Assembly (NCBI GenBank): GCA_041399205.1
Contig: JAWKTK010000010.1
Location: 230,143-294,142, forward strand
Source: JAGQOZ01 sp041399205
GTDB lineage: Bacteria > Planctomycetota > Planctomycetia > Pirellulales > Pirellulaceae
Length of the DNA: 64,000 bases
Reading direction: 5' to 3'
Shown: piece by piece, positions 47,131 to 56,262 of the stretch
Layout: every line of letters starts with the position of its first letter
Position numbering within the stretch: position 1 is the first letter of the stretch
Notes under the pieces: generated by a model
Databases searched by the model: none
Told to the model about the DNA's origin: nothing
Seen by the model: only the letters and a program-made list of their open reading frames with translations
Translations under genes and position numbers: made by a program

Positions 47131-48555
47131 CTATTTTCTTTTCGGCTTATAGATTTCTACAGCCGAACCGTAAAACACTTCGCCCGCATTCATCACCGTT
47201 TCACTAAGCGTGGGATGAGGGTGGATGGATTCGGTAATATCCCGGACTTCACACCCCATTTCGATGGCCAAAACAGATTCTGCAATCAATTCGCCCGCGC
47301 CGGGACCAACAATGCCACACCCGAGCACTCGAGTGGTTTCGGGATCCACCAAGATCTTGGTGAGCCCTTCCGAACGCCCCAATGCTTGGGCACGACCGCT
47401 GGCCGCCCAGGGATATACAGCTACTTCATAGGCAACTTGATTTCGCTTGGCTTGTTCTTCCGTCAAACCTGCCCAAGCAATTTCTGGATCGGTAAACACC
47501 ACGGCGGGAATTGCGGCGGGCTGAAAGACGGCTGGCTTGCCCAAGATAGCTTCCACGGCAACTTTTGCTTCGTGCGACGCCTTGTGCGCCAGCATTGGCT
47601 CGCCCGCAACATCTCCAATGGCATAGATATTAGGCTGAGCGGTCCGTTGGCTGGGATCTACCACAACAAAGCCGCGCTTGTCGACCACTGCCGCTGTGTT
47701 TTCAAGACCTAAATTCAATCCATTGGGCCGACGGCCCACGGCAACCAAGACCTTGTCGTAGCGTTCGACACCATACTTTCCTGGCCCTTCAAACGCCACG
47801 TCAACCTTGCCGTCACGTTCGCCCAATGACCCCACTTTGGTAGACAAGTAAATGCGGTCATTCAGCAGCGACTTCATTCGCTTTTCCAATGGCCGTACCA
47901 AATCGCGGTCAGCTCCGGGCAGCAAACCGTCGGTCAATTCGACGATACTGACCTGCGAACCCAGATAGGCATAGACGGTGGCCATCTCCAGGCCGATGTA
48001 ACCACCACCGACAACCAGCAATGTCTTCGGCAGTTCTTCTAAGTTCAATGCTCCCGTCGAATCGATAACTCGCTGTGAATCGATGCCTAGCGAACCAGGC
48101 ATGGCAGGAGTGGAACCGGTGGCCACAATCAAATGATCAAACGTGATCTCTTTTTCCGAAGGAACCGAATCATCGTCACCTTCCAAAGCCAGCGTGTTGG
48201 CATCTACCAGCTTACCAACGGCATTTACCACTGTCACATTTCGCCGCTTTGCCAATTGCTTCAGGCCGCCGGACATGCGTTCGATCACGGCGTCTTTTCG
48301 CGCACGAACCTTGTCTAGATCGATCTTGGGCGTACCAAAATCGACGCCCCAGTCGTCGGTCAATTCGTGCGCTTCGCTAATCACGCGAGCGACATGCAGG
48401 AGTGCCTTGGACGGAATGCAGCCTCGTAACAAACACGTCCCACCCAGTCGAACGTCTTTTTCGACAATCGTGACATCCAGGCCTTCGTCTGCCGCAATAA
48501 ACGCAGCGGCGTATCCACCTGGACCGCCGCCAAGAACTACTAGTTGAGAATGCAT
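47131..48555 (-). CDS. lpdA: Dihydrolipoyl dehydrogenase E3
   Basis: A 474-residue flavoprotein that reoxidises dihydrolipoamide with NAD. The FAD-binding start is LVVLGGGPGGYAAAFIAADE; the redox-active disulfide is in GGTCLLRGCIPSK; the NAD-binding loop is LLVVGGGYIGLEMATVYAYL; the C-terminal His-Glu pair lies in ESIHPHPTLSETV. Full length. It starts 10 bases after the rpsD stop and precedes aceE, fitting the E3 of the same complex. Confidence 0.97.
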   Translation of the reverse strand: MHSQLVVLGGGPGGYAAAFIAADEGLDVTIVEKDVRLGGTCLLRGCIPSKALLHVARVISEAHELTDDWGVDFGTPKIDLDKVRARKDAVIERMSGGLKQLAKRRNVTVVNAVGKLVDANTLALEGDDDSVPSEKEITFDHLIVATGSTPAMPGSLGIDSQRVIDSTGALNLEELPKTLLVVGGGYIGLEMATVYAYLGSQVSIVELTDGLLPGADRDLVRPLEKRMKSLLNDRIYLSTKVGSLGERDGKVDVAFEGPGKYGVERYDKVLVAVGRRPNGLNLGLENTAAVVDKRGFVVVDPSQRTAQPNIYAIGDVAGEPMLAHKASHEAKVAVEAILGKPAVFQPAAIPAVVFTDPEIAWAGLTEEQAKRNQVAYEVAVYPWAASGRAQALGRSEGLTKILVDPETTRVLGCGIVGPGAGELIAESVLAIEMGCEVRDITESIHPHPTLSETVMNAGEVFYGSAVEIYKPKRK

Positions 48556-48564
48556 TGTTTCTAG

Positions 48565-49173
48565 CTATCGAGACAAGAATTCGACGACCGTGTTAACGTC
48601 TACCGGCAGACTCACATCACTGGGACCAGGAAGCCCCTGCACTGTCGCTCGCAAGGTATCCGTGTCTACCGTTAGCCACTCCATGGATTCAGGTCGAGTT
48701 TCTTCGACGTTGCTCTTGTAAACCGCATGCAAGTTAGGACGTGGCCGTACCGTGATCACATCGCCAGGACGAACAATATACGATGGGCTGGAAACCTTGA
48801 TTCCATTCACTTGGAAGTGGCCATGCACAACGCCTTGACGAGCCTGAGGACGAGTCTTGGTGAAACCGGCGCGGCGAACAATATTGTCCAGCCGTCGCTC
48901 GCAACGGATCAACAAGTTTTCTCCCGTGTTGCCCTTTGTGCGGCTCGCCTTTTCGTAATAGCGACGCAACTGACGTTCACCCAAGCCGTAATAGTGCTTG
49001 ATTTTCTGCTTTTCCATCAACGCCAAACCGTAGTTTGACGGGCGACGGCCTCGCGACCGCATGCCTGGCGGTCCGTCGCGTCGCTCTGCAGCGCGCATCG
49101 CACCGGCGCTTTCATAGATCAATGAGCCAAGCCGACGATTGACACGTGCTTTGGGGCCATGATAACGGGCCAT
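48565..49173 (-). CDS. rpsD: 30S ribosomal protein S4
   Basis: A 202-residue S4. Typical stretches are MEKQKIKHYYGLGERQLRRY, LIRCERRLDNIVRRAGF and the S4 RNA-binding domain QARQGVVHGHFQVNGIKVSS with YIVRPGDVITVR. The N-terminus lacks the zinc-binding cysteines found in some S4 proteins. S4 is usually encoded with rpsM-rpsK-rpoA; here it stands apart, heading the pyruvate dehydrogenase genes, which is unusual. It binds 16S rRNA early in 30S assembly. Confidence 0.97.
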   Translation of the reverse strand: MARYHGPKARVNRRLGSLIYESAGAMRAAERRDGPPGMRSRGRRPSNYGLALMEKQKIKHYYGLGERQLRRYYEKASRTKGNTGENLLIRCERRLDNIVRRAGFTKTRPQARQGVVHGHFQVNGIKVSSPSYIVRPGDVITVRPRPNLHAVYKSNVEETRPESMEWLTVDTDTLRATVQGLPGPSDVSLPVDVNTVVEFLSR

Positions 49174-49321
49174 TCGGTGATTACTCCTGTCCGAAGGTAA
49201 CGCAAACTAATGGGCATGGAATCGGCTGGAGAGGTCCATTAAGTCCAACGAATTCCGTCAAGGATAAACGGGGTATATTGACGAAAAATACCAAACTCTA
49301 CAAGGGGGCTTCTGCAATCAA

Positions 49322-50362
49322 TCACTGGATTTGATGCGAAGGCAATTCCAAGTCAATTTCGTGCGGTTCCGTAAAGAATTGCCACTTTTGCGTGGGCAAA
49401 TCCCGAAACGCCTTCATCACTCGCTCTCGAGTCACCGGGCGACCGGGCACGCGTCGAATTAAAATCTGGTGCAATTGATGCGGAAAATGCCGTCCCAACG
49501 AACCGTAAATCTCCGGGTCATGTTCGCCCGAATCTCCCACCAATACAAATTTACGACCAGGAAACAAGCGAAAAATCGACTTGATCACCCGCCGTTTGCT
49601 GGACCTTCGCGCCACAAACAGACGCAAAAAACTGGGATCTCGCAATCGAATAGTCCGCAAGTGATACGACCCTTCCGGAAAATTTGATGTCGAAAGAAGA
49701 TGATGAATGCTATCAAATAACTGCCAAGGACTAGACGACACGTAATGAAACGCAGCACCTTGCGCCGCCCACTCCTGGTAAAGCGAAGGCATACCGGAAA
49801 CACAGCGAAAATCGTTCAAAAACGTGTTTCGCAACAACTGCCGTCGGTCCGCCACATCAGAGAGCTTGATAGTGTCGTCGATGTCAGAAATCACGGATAT
49901 GCCCTGATCCTCCAGCAGCTGCACTCGCCCCGGAAACGCTTGCTGCTGACCAGCCCCCGGCAAAACTCGAAAATCGAGCCAAGGATTGCTGTCGATACTG
50001 GGCAACGAATCGATGGGGATTCGCAATGAACCGCGGAAATGACCGTTGCGCCGCGACTTTCGCTCCATCAATGCCTGAAATTCGCCAAACTCCACGGCAA
50101 CCCGCTTGCCTCGCTCCGTAACCACCAAGAACCCCTGAATTCGGTCACGAAAGACATCCGAATCAAGTTCGTCAACCGACACCTTTAGAATCTTTCGCAA
50201 TACGCGAATAATCATCCGCCGACGAAGATTATCCGGACTTGCGCGGTGCACGTTTCCCCAAATGCCAATCCGCCAATACTTTCCACCAGACTCCATATGT
50301 CCAAAAGACGGATACAGCACCACCGAATCAAAGACATGGATTTGCGAACAAAGGGAAGCCAC
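49322..50362 (-). CDS. App1-like phosphatidate phosphatase (DUF2183)
   Basis: A 346-residue protein with the DUF2183 catalytic domain. The HAD-type motif SDIDDTIK (Asp160, Asp162, Thr164) is the nucleophile loop, YHYVSSSPWQLF-like sequence (FHYVSSSPWQLFDSIHHLL) is motif II, and KFVLVGDSGEHDPEIYG is motif III with the metal ligand. The family includes yeast App1, a phosphatidate phosphatase. The N-terminal 140 residues form a beta-rich domain with no name I recognise. No signal peptide is evident. The gene follows the acidic lipoprotein gene on the same strand by 130 bases. Confidence 0.88.
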   Translation of the reverse strand: MASLCSQIHVFDSVVLYPSFGHMESGGKYWRIGIWGNVHRASPDNLRRRMIIRVLRKILKVSVDELDSDVFRDRIQGFLVVTERGKRVAVEFGEFQALMERKSRRNGHFRGSLRIPIDSLPSIDSNPWLDFRVLPGAGQQQAFPGRVQLLEDQGISVISDIDDTIKLSDVADRRQLLRNTFLNDFRCVSGMPSLYQEWAAQGAAFHYVSSSPWQLFDSIHHLLSTSNFPEGSYHLRTIRLRDPSFLRLFVARRSSKRRVIKSIFRLFPGRKFVLVGDSGEHDPEIYGSLGRHFPHQLHQILIRRVPGRPVTRERVMKAFRDLPTQKWQFFTEPHEIDLELPSHQIQ

Positions 50363-50492
50363 AATCAGTGAACCCTCTCAATTCCGTACAAGCCAACAAC
50401 GGCCACTGAATAGCACCAACACCAACGAACCTGTTTTCAGTCGGACCGCCATACGACATTTTTCGGCCCAAACCAGCGAACTAGACGCACTT

Positions 50493-50762
50493 TTATTCTT
50501 CGGCGTCTTCTTCGTCCAACAGATCGTCGTCAAGGTCCGGATCTTGATCATCGTCGTCGTCATCGTCGGAATCGGCTTGACCTGAATCCTGCGAATCCAC
50601 CGTCGGTTCATCGGCAGCTTCTTCTTCGACTTGAGAAGCCGAGCCAGCACTCCGCACTGATTGCTCGAGCTTCTCATTGTAGGCACTTGCACCGCAGCCG
50701 ACGAAAAAGCCAAGCCAGAAGATTGTCAAAACCAACACAAAAACTTTAAAAAGCTTAATCAT
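50493..50762 (-). CDS. Small lipoprotein with very acidic C-terminus
   Basis: An 89-residue protein: hydrophobic signal VFVLVLTIFWLGFF followed by lipobox VGC (Cys23). The rest is disordered and acidic, with a run of seven Asp and a DEEDAEE end. I recognise no family. Such tails may bind calcium or act as a spacer, which is speculation. It is divergent from the HAMP-like gene at 50987. Confidence 0.65.
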   Translation of the reverse strand: MIKLFKVFVLVLTIFWLGFFVGCGASAYNEKLEQSVRSAGSASQVEEEAADEPTVDSQDSGQADSDDDDDDDQDPDLDDDLLDEEDAEE

Positions 50763-50986
50763 GCAAAACGCCCATCATGGTTTAGGACGAGTCCTCATTG
50801 TTTGTCAATTCGATGATTCTAATGTGGATTCTTGTAAGTGCCCAGCGCTATGGTATGGTAAATTTCGAAATCAAAGGCGAAAAAAAGTCCGGCCACGTCC
50901 ACGAAGAACGTTGACAACACGCATTTTTAGGAACGTACGCAAATGGAACTCGTGCGTTCGAATTCTCCGGGGCATAAAAACAAAAA

Positions 50987-51463
50987 ATGACCAAAACATT
51001 ACGCTCGCACCAAATGATTGACCAACCCGTGCAAGGTGCCTTAATTGATCGAGTTGTGCGAAATTGGTGCTTTTGTCTGACCTCGGTTGCGGCCATGTTC
51101 TTCGCGTGGACATGGTTTTGGGAAGGAACTGTCGTCAAAGCCGACCTAGTCCTGTTTGCAACGCGAGTCCTTCCCTGCCTGGTGGCCAGCTTGTTTTTCT
51201 TGCCGCTTGCCATTCGTGACCAAATTCGGTTGAGCGCCCGTTTCGTCGGCCCTGTTCACGCCATGAAAACTGCCATTCGACGCTGCCTGTTAGGTGACGA
51301 ATGCCGCCCATTGGAAGTTCGCAGCAATGACTTTTGGCGAGACGTTAGTCAGCAGCTAAACGCACTGATAGCAGCGTATTCACAAGCATCAACACGTTCT
51401 GCCAAAATCGAAAGTTCGAACGCCGAAGAACCGGTCTCGCAACATTCGGATCAACTTGCCTAG
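50987..51463 (+). CDS. Two-helix membrane protein with HAMP-like segment
   Basis: A 158-residue protein with two membrane segments (CFCLTSVAAMFFAWTWFW and LVLFATRVLPCLVASLFFLP) and a C-terminal cytoplasmic part. The latter reads LSARFVGPVHAMKTAIRRCL, then LEVRSNDFWRDVSQQLNAL, a pattern seen in stand-alone HAMP-like proteins (RFVGP, then a Gly-rich connector, then R-x-x-DFW and N-x-L). It probably relays or scaffolds a membrane signal; partner unknown. No clear ribosome site precedes ATG 50987, and a start at 51014 is possible. Confidence 0.65.
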   Translation: MTKTLRSHQMIDQPVQGALIDRVVRNWCFCLTSVAAMFFAWTWFWEGTVVKADLVLFATRVLPCLVASLFFLPLAIRDQIRLSARFVGPVHAMKTAIRRCLLGDECRPLEVRSNDFWRDVSQQLNALIAAYSQASTRSAKIESSNAEEPVSQHSDQLA

Positions 51464-51741
51464 CCACAACGTTCGTCCGCCAAAAAACGTTGGACGAACG
51501 TCTGTGCATCCTTTTGCCAAGTACTTGTTGTACTCAGTTTCGTGCCACGCGGGCAGCGCCTGATTTTCCGATACTCTCATGCCATCACGGAAACAACAAG
51601 AATTGGGTAAACGAGTGCGTGGTCTATCCGGCAAACCGAGATGCACGCGATGTGACCGGAGTAGATCAAACACAGAAACACGAATGTCACCAAGCTATTG
51701 AGCGAGCGGTGTACCAGGGCGGCACGTGCCAAGGCGATCAA

Positions 51742-53099
51742 TCAGGGGGCTTCTTTCAAATTGCGCAAGCAAAAGAGATTCGATTCGCCCCGAAGAATCA
51801 AATCGCGTCCAACGAGTGCCGCGGACGCGCTGCGATGGGTTCGCCTAGCGAATTGGCCTGAAGTGGGCGAGGAATCGGGTCGGCGGAAATCACCAACGTA
51901 TTTCCGTCCAAATCCGAAACGTAAATGCGCCCATCGGCAGCCACGGGTGACGCATAGATGTCACGAATTCCATTTAAACGAAACGGGCCCGGCGCGTCAT
52001 CGCCCGTCTGCGCATTGACTTTGGACAGAATGCCTTGATAGTGACGAAGATAGTACAGCGAATTTCGGTAAAGCAGCGGCGAAGGGACGTACGGCGTGCT
52101 TCGGTCCTTTGTCCACAGCACGCGGTCGGTCCCCGTGATATCGCCCCGAGCACCCTGGATGTTCATCGCCAAGATAGAACGAATTTCATAACTGCTGGCA
52201 GCGTACAAAATGCCGTCGTGAAAGACAGGCGATGCCACAACATTGGCAGACAACCCGCCACACTCCCAAATCACTTGGCCAGTCTCCACGTCATAGCCGC
52301 GAATTCGCGTCGTGCCGCTGACCACCACTTGCGTCTTGCCGTCCAAAGTGACCGCAATAGGTGACGCCCACGATGTGACTTCAGGTCGTTTGGTTCGCCA
52401 AAGTTCGCGACCGTCTGTCGCATTCAATGCCACAACAAAGGATTTTCCTTCGTGATCCCAATTGACAATCAGTTTGCCATTAGCCAGCAGCGGCGAACTT
52501 CCTTCGCCGTGGCCGTGCTTGGATTGCATGGTGCCGAGCGATTTTTGCCAGAGGATTTCTCCATTCCAAGACAAAGCGAAAATTCCGTATGACCCAAAAC
52601 TGGCATACACTCGCTGGCCGTCGGTAGTGGGTGACGCTGACGCGAGACTACCGGTGAAGTGCCCGGCTTCGTGCGGCAACGCTTCCTTGACCACGGTATT
52701 CCATACGATTTTGCCGCTTGTTCGGTCGATGGCCAAGACTCGGAATCGTTGCCGATGCGTGACAGGCAAATTGTCGTGGGCTCCCGGAGCTTGACTGTAT
52801 CTTGGATCTAATTCTTCGCCGAAAGGCTCGGCCGTGGTAAGAAAAATGCGATCGTCCCAAACAACAGGCGACGAGTGCCCCTTGCCGGGAATGGCGGTTT
52901 TCCAGGCCAGGTTTTCGGTTTCGCTCCAGGTCACAGGTGGGTTTGCGGCCGGCGCTTCGCCCGTCAACAACGGGCCTCGCCAATGGCTCCACTGCGCTGA
53001 CGCGAGCTTGCGGTCTGATTCGTCGGCTGTTCCCAGCGAACCAAGCAACGCGGTAAGTACGAGTAGTGTAAATTCGATACGAAAAATTCTCATGCTCAC
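51742..53099 (-). CDS. Exported PQQ-type beta-propeller protein, frame break near C-terminus
   Basis: A BamB-like seven- or eight-blade propeller of about 452 residues with a signal peptide (IEFTLLVLTALLGSLGTAD). Blade motifs include RVLAIDRTSGKIVWNTVV, VVALNATDGRELWRT and IRGYDVETGQVIWECGG. The first frame stops at 51798, but a one-base change near 51832, in GCAGCGCG, restores ASAALVGRDLILRGESNLFC and LRNLKEAP, ending TGA at 51744-51742. The restored end is the typical last blade of these proteins (LRGESNLFCL). Many planctomycete PQQ-repeat proteins lack a catalytic cofactor site; function unknown. Confidence 0.88.
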
Positions 53100-53213
53100 A
53101 CAGCCCTACCAAGCTCGGTCCGAATGTCACAGCATCCGTGCTTCGTAAATCGTCTACAATGCGAACCGGACGGTTTGATCGTCTGGTAACTCTAACAAAA
53201 GGAAAACGCTTCC

Positions 53214-53642
53214 ATGAATACTAACTCGGCCCCTAAATGGTTCGGCATTGTTGCGGCAATTGCGCTATTTTGGAATCTATTGGGTTGCATGGCGTTTGTG
53301 CTGCAGTTGCTGGTTTCAGAAGAACAATTAAATGACTTGCCATCTGCCCAACAAGATTTGTTCCAAAATATACCAAACTGGTACTTTGTAGCATTTGCAG
53401 CTGCGGTGCTGGGCGGCTCAGGCGGATCGGTTGGCTTGTTGCTCAGAAAGAAATGGGCCGTGGCGTTATTTTGGATTTCGCTGGCAGGAGTCATCGTGCA
53501 GCAGATTTATATGTATCTGCTGAGCGACACGATTCGGGTCATGGGGATTGGTGCAGCCGTGATGCCGACGTTAGTCTTGATTATCGCCGTCAAGCTATTG
53601 TGGTTATCGCAAACCGCCACGCAACACGAATGGCTCAGATAG
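53214..53642 (+). CDS. Four-helix membrane protein, often annotated sugar transporter-like
   Basis: A 142-residue protein with four membrane helices: WFGIVAAIALFWNLLGCMAF, WYFVAFAAAVLGGSGGSVGL, WAVALFWISLAGVIVQQIYM and VMPTLVLIIAVKLLWL. Between helix 1 and 2 lies LVSEEQLNDLPSAQQDLF with NIPNW. This pattern belongs to a small membrane protein family frequently labelled sugar transporter without direct evidence. ATG 53214 follows AAAGGAAAA, a usable ribosome site. Confidence 0.75.
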   Translation: MNTNSAPKWFGIVAAIALFWNLLGCMAFVLQLLVSEEQLNDLPSAQQDLFQNIPNWYFVAFAAAVLGGSGGSVGLLLRKKWAVALFWISLAGVIVQQIYMYLLSDTIRVMGIGAAVMPTLVLIIAVKLLWLSQTATQHEWLR

Positions 53643-53658
53643 TCGGCCGTGGCAACTA

Positions 53659-54132
53659 TCACCGAATGGTCTTTACCGACAAGATCACCGCGATTCCGAT
53701 ACCTGCCAAGCACAGTATCGATAAGCCGACGAACCGAGACGGTTGTGTAAGCCAAGCAGTTGCCACGATGGCCAGACAGACGCATGCAATGGCCTTGGCC
53801 TTGACTTCGATCCGTATACCTCGACGCCGTTGCCAGTCCAGCAGGATGGGGCCGAAGATTTGGGAAGTCAATAATTTCGAATTAAGCGTTGGCGAGGTTC
53901 GCACCAAAAAATAGCTGGTAAGCAACAGAAACGGCGTACAGGGCAGCACGGGCAAAATGGCGCCGGCACCACCAATCACAAAGAACACGCCAGCCAATGT
54001 CAGGTAAAGAGTTCGTTTCCAGCCCGTGGCAAATTCATGCGATTGACGCTTGGGGAACGGCAGGATATCGCATTGCAGATGATTGCTGTCAATTTGCTGA
54101 TTCTGTTGAGGAGCAACTTCCAATCCGGACAT
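53659..54132 (-). CDS. DUF454/YbaN-like inner membrane protein
   Basis: A 157-residue protein. After a 45-residue polar N-terminus come membrane helices with the DUF454 signature LTLAGVFFVIGGAGAILPVL and PCTPFLLLTSYFLVRTSP, then NSKLLTSQIFGPILLDWQRR, and two closing helices. This matches the YbaN family of unknown function. The gene is convergent with the four-helix protein, ending 17 bases from it. Confidence 0.85.
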   Translation of the reverse strand: MSGLEVAPQQNQQIDSNHLQCDILPFPKRQSHEFATGWKRTLYLTLAGVFFVIGGAGAILPVLPCTPFLLLTSYFLVRTSPTLNSKLLTSQIFGPILLDWQRRRGIRIEVKAKAIACVCLAIVATAWLTQPSRFVGLSILCLAGIGIAVILSVKTIR

Positions 54133-54297
54133 GAATTAAGACCTGTGTGCTGGAACCTTACAAGACTCGATTGGCGAAACAAACGGGGCCACTAGAAACT
54201 TAGGTTCAGTGAACGTCGTGTCCATTTTGGACGGATTGGACAAGCGGAGTTGCGGCTTTCCGGATAAGAATTATCAAACCAATGCGACTCAAAACGA

Positions 54298-54331
54298 AAA
54301 AAGCGACCCGGTTTTCCACCGGATCGCTTTG
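54298..54331 (-). terminator. Rho-independent terminator after the 54.4-kb PEP-CTERM gene
   Basis: On the minus strand a stem CCAAAGCGATCCGGT / ACCGGGTCGCTTTTTT with one mismatched pair and a short loop is followed by T residues. It lies about 40 bases past the stop of the leftward secreted-protein gene and fits its transcript end. Confidence 0.85.
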
Positions 54332-54369
54332 GGATCACGCGTCACAACTCATATCGGCCGGGATTAGAT

Positions 54370-56181
54370 CTAAGAAATCCGGCGTCGTAGCCAGCCCATC
54401 AGCCCGCACGCTGCCAGTCCCCAGAGTCCGAATGCACTGGGTTCCGGCACGGCCGACACGCCACCTCGCGGACCAATTTCAAACCCGCCACCGGCAAAGG
54501 CAGCCACAAAGTCCGAGCTAGTGAAGTCGCCATCGCCATTCCAGTCTCCTTCGCTCCAAGTGGAATTACCGTCGATGGCGTCTTCATATTCGCCCGCGGT
54601 AAAGACTCGAACAAAGTCGGTCGAACTGAATTCGCCATCCAAGTCCGCATCGCCATAATACGTGTTGGCAATTTCGACAACCCATTTATCTCGGTCCGCA
54701 CCGTCAACGTTGCCGTCACCTGTCAGGTCGAATTGAGCTCCGCCCGCTCCGTTCGCAGCGGCACTGAGCAGGTCAATGTCATCCGCGTCTAAACTGCCGT
54801 TGCCATTGAAGTCACCCAGCAAACCTGCCAGCACTTCCAGAGTCAAGCCGTTAAGAATCGGGTTGTTGTCGGGCGCACCAGGATCTGAACCGCCCAGCGT
54901 AATGTTCAGCGTACCGTCACCAGCAGTAAACGTATGCGTGTAAAAGACACCCTGCGAACCGTTGTTGATACCGCCTTGGATGCGCTGGACATTCATGTTG
55001 TCCACCACTTGTTCGTCTTCCAAGAACAAGTCGAAGCCTCGATTGCAGCAGCTTTCGGCAAACAATAACTGCAGTTTGTACTGCGTGCCAGCTTCCACGT
55101 CCAATTCGATATCCAGACCGGGTGGAACATTCCAGCGAATCGACTCCATGACGCCTTCCAATTCGTCGTCATTTTGCGTGTCGCCGTATTCGCCATCCAG
55201 ATGCCAATCGATGATTTCGTTGGCGTCCGTAATGAACACTTCGGGAGTGTCGTCGGTGATTCCGAATTCGCTGCCATCGGTGAATTCCACATCACCAACC
55301 GCATAGCCGCCTGGACCGCCAACGTTGATGGCGTATCTAAAATCACCTTCAAAATCTAGGCCTTCGCCGGGATCGCCGCCGGTAAAGACGCCCAATTGAC
55401 CAGCGAACACGGCGTCTTGTGCGGGCGGTTCAATAATTTCGACACTGTACTTGCCGTACAGGAATTCTCGAGTTGCGGTGAGTTCACCTTCGTCCAGAAT
55501 TCGATCGTAGATAATGATTTCCGAAATGTCGGCGTCGCTAACCTCCAGCGGATAAACGCCAACAGAAGCAATACCCAGCCGCCCCGGTTCGCCAATCGGC
55601 GCCGAAGAAGATGTTATATCCAATCCGTTGGTCATGACGCTGCTGGTATCAAAGTCATCTACCGCGTCCGTAACGTAAGGTACACCAATTTCTGCTCCCA
55701 CATAGCCAACCCAGCCGTCTGCAAAGTGGCCGTGATTTCCGGACCACAATCCATGCAGCCAATTGATATCTTGGCTTTGTAATGTCCTGCCGGTAGTTGG
55801 TCCCCAATATTGATTGACAATAAACGCGGTGTAGGGTCTGCCCAGATAGGCACTATCGTCAATGAACATGCCGTCGCCATCCAGTCCGTCCAAGCGAACC
55901 GAATTGTTGCCGTTCATGGCATTGGCTTCCACGGTGGGCTGCAGCAAGTCATCGTCTTGGAACGCATGGTAGTCGTTACCGCTTTTGTCGAACCACAACG
56001 CCACGTTATCTCCCGGACCAGCCAGCGTTGTCATCCCGGAATCTTGAAACAAGGTATTGGGGTCGGTGGCGTCTAACCACAAAAACAATCCGTCCGTCAC
56101 GGGCAACTGTGCCCGAGCCGATGACGTCCAGGCCAGCAGTCCCGCCATGGCAGCAGTCTGCAAAATTCGTTTCTTCTTCAT
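54370..56181 (-). CDS. Large secreted PEP-CTERM protein with LamG-like, malectin-like and dockerin-like parts
   Basis: About 603 residues. MKKKRILQTAAMAGLLAWTS is a signal peptide; this ATG is preferred over one five codons upstream. Residues about 30-250 form a concanavalin/LamG-like domain (TDGLFLWLDATDPNTLFQDS, WFDKSGNDYHAF, IIIYDRILDEGELTATREFL). About 300-460 resembles a malectin-like beta-sandwich (YKLQLLFAESCCNRGFDLFL, TLNITLGGSDPG). Dockerin-like calcium loops follow (LGDFNGNGSLDADDIDLLSA, LTGDGNVDGADRDKWV, YGDADLDGEFSSTDFVRVF). The tail AVPEPSAFGLWGLAACGLMG with WLRRRIS is a PEP-CTERM signal. Probably cell-surface or matrix-bound. The neighbour upstream shares the dockerin-like block DLVLVFQASEFEDNIVGNST-type ending, so the two may act together. 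Confidence 0.85.
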   Translation of the reverse strand: MKKKRILQTAAMAGLLAWTSSARAQLPVTDGLFLWLDATDPNTLFQDSGMTTLAGPGDNVALWFDKSGNDYHAFQDDDLLQPTVEANAMNGNNSVRLDGLDGDGMFIDDSAYLGRPYTAFIVNQYWGPTTGRTLQSQDINWLHGLWSGNHGHFADGWVGYVGAEIGVPYVTDAVDDFDTSSVMTNGLDITSSSAPIGEPGRLGIASVGVYPLEVSDADISEIIIYDRILDEGELTATREFLYGKYSVEIIEPPAQDAVFAGQLGVFTGGDPGEGLDFEGDFRYAINVGGPGGYAVGDVEFTDGSEFGITDDTPEVFITDANEIIDWHLDGEYGDTQNDDELEGVMESIRWNVPPGLDIELDVEAGTQYKLQLLFAESCCNRGFDLFLEDEQVVDNMNVQRIQGGINNGSQGVFYTHTFTAGDGTLNITLGGSDPGAPDNNPILNGLTLEVLAGLLGDFNGNGSLDADDIDLLSAAANGAGGAQFDLTGDGNVDGADRDKWVVEIANTYYGDADLDGEFSSTDFVRVFTAGEYEDAIDGNSTWSEGDWNGDGDFTSSDFVAAFAGGGFEIGPRGGVSAVPEPSAFGLWGLAACGLMGWLRRRIS

Positions 56182-56262
56182 GTTTTTCTCCGTCAACGAG
56201 GTTCAAAAGGAATCATCAATTCAACAATATAAAGGGGGCCAGTCGATCCATGTTGTGTCATG

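Noticed and set aside
42713..49173. Search for tRNA genes in the gaps around rpsD and the dehydrogenase genes.
   Set aside because: No cloverleaf with a T-arm GTTCGAATC-type motif and matching acceptor stem could be found.
51490..51861. Rightward open frame of about 120 residues after the HAMP-like gene.
   Set aside because: It overlaps the real C-terminal blade of the leftward PQQ protein once the frame break near 51832 is taken into account.
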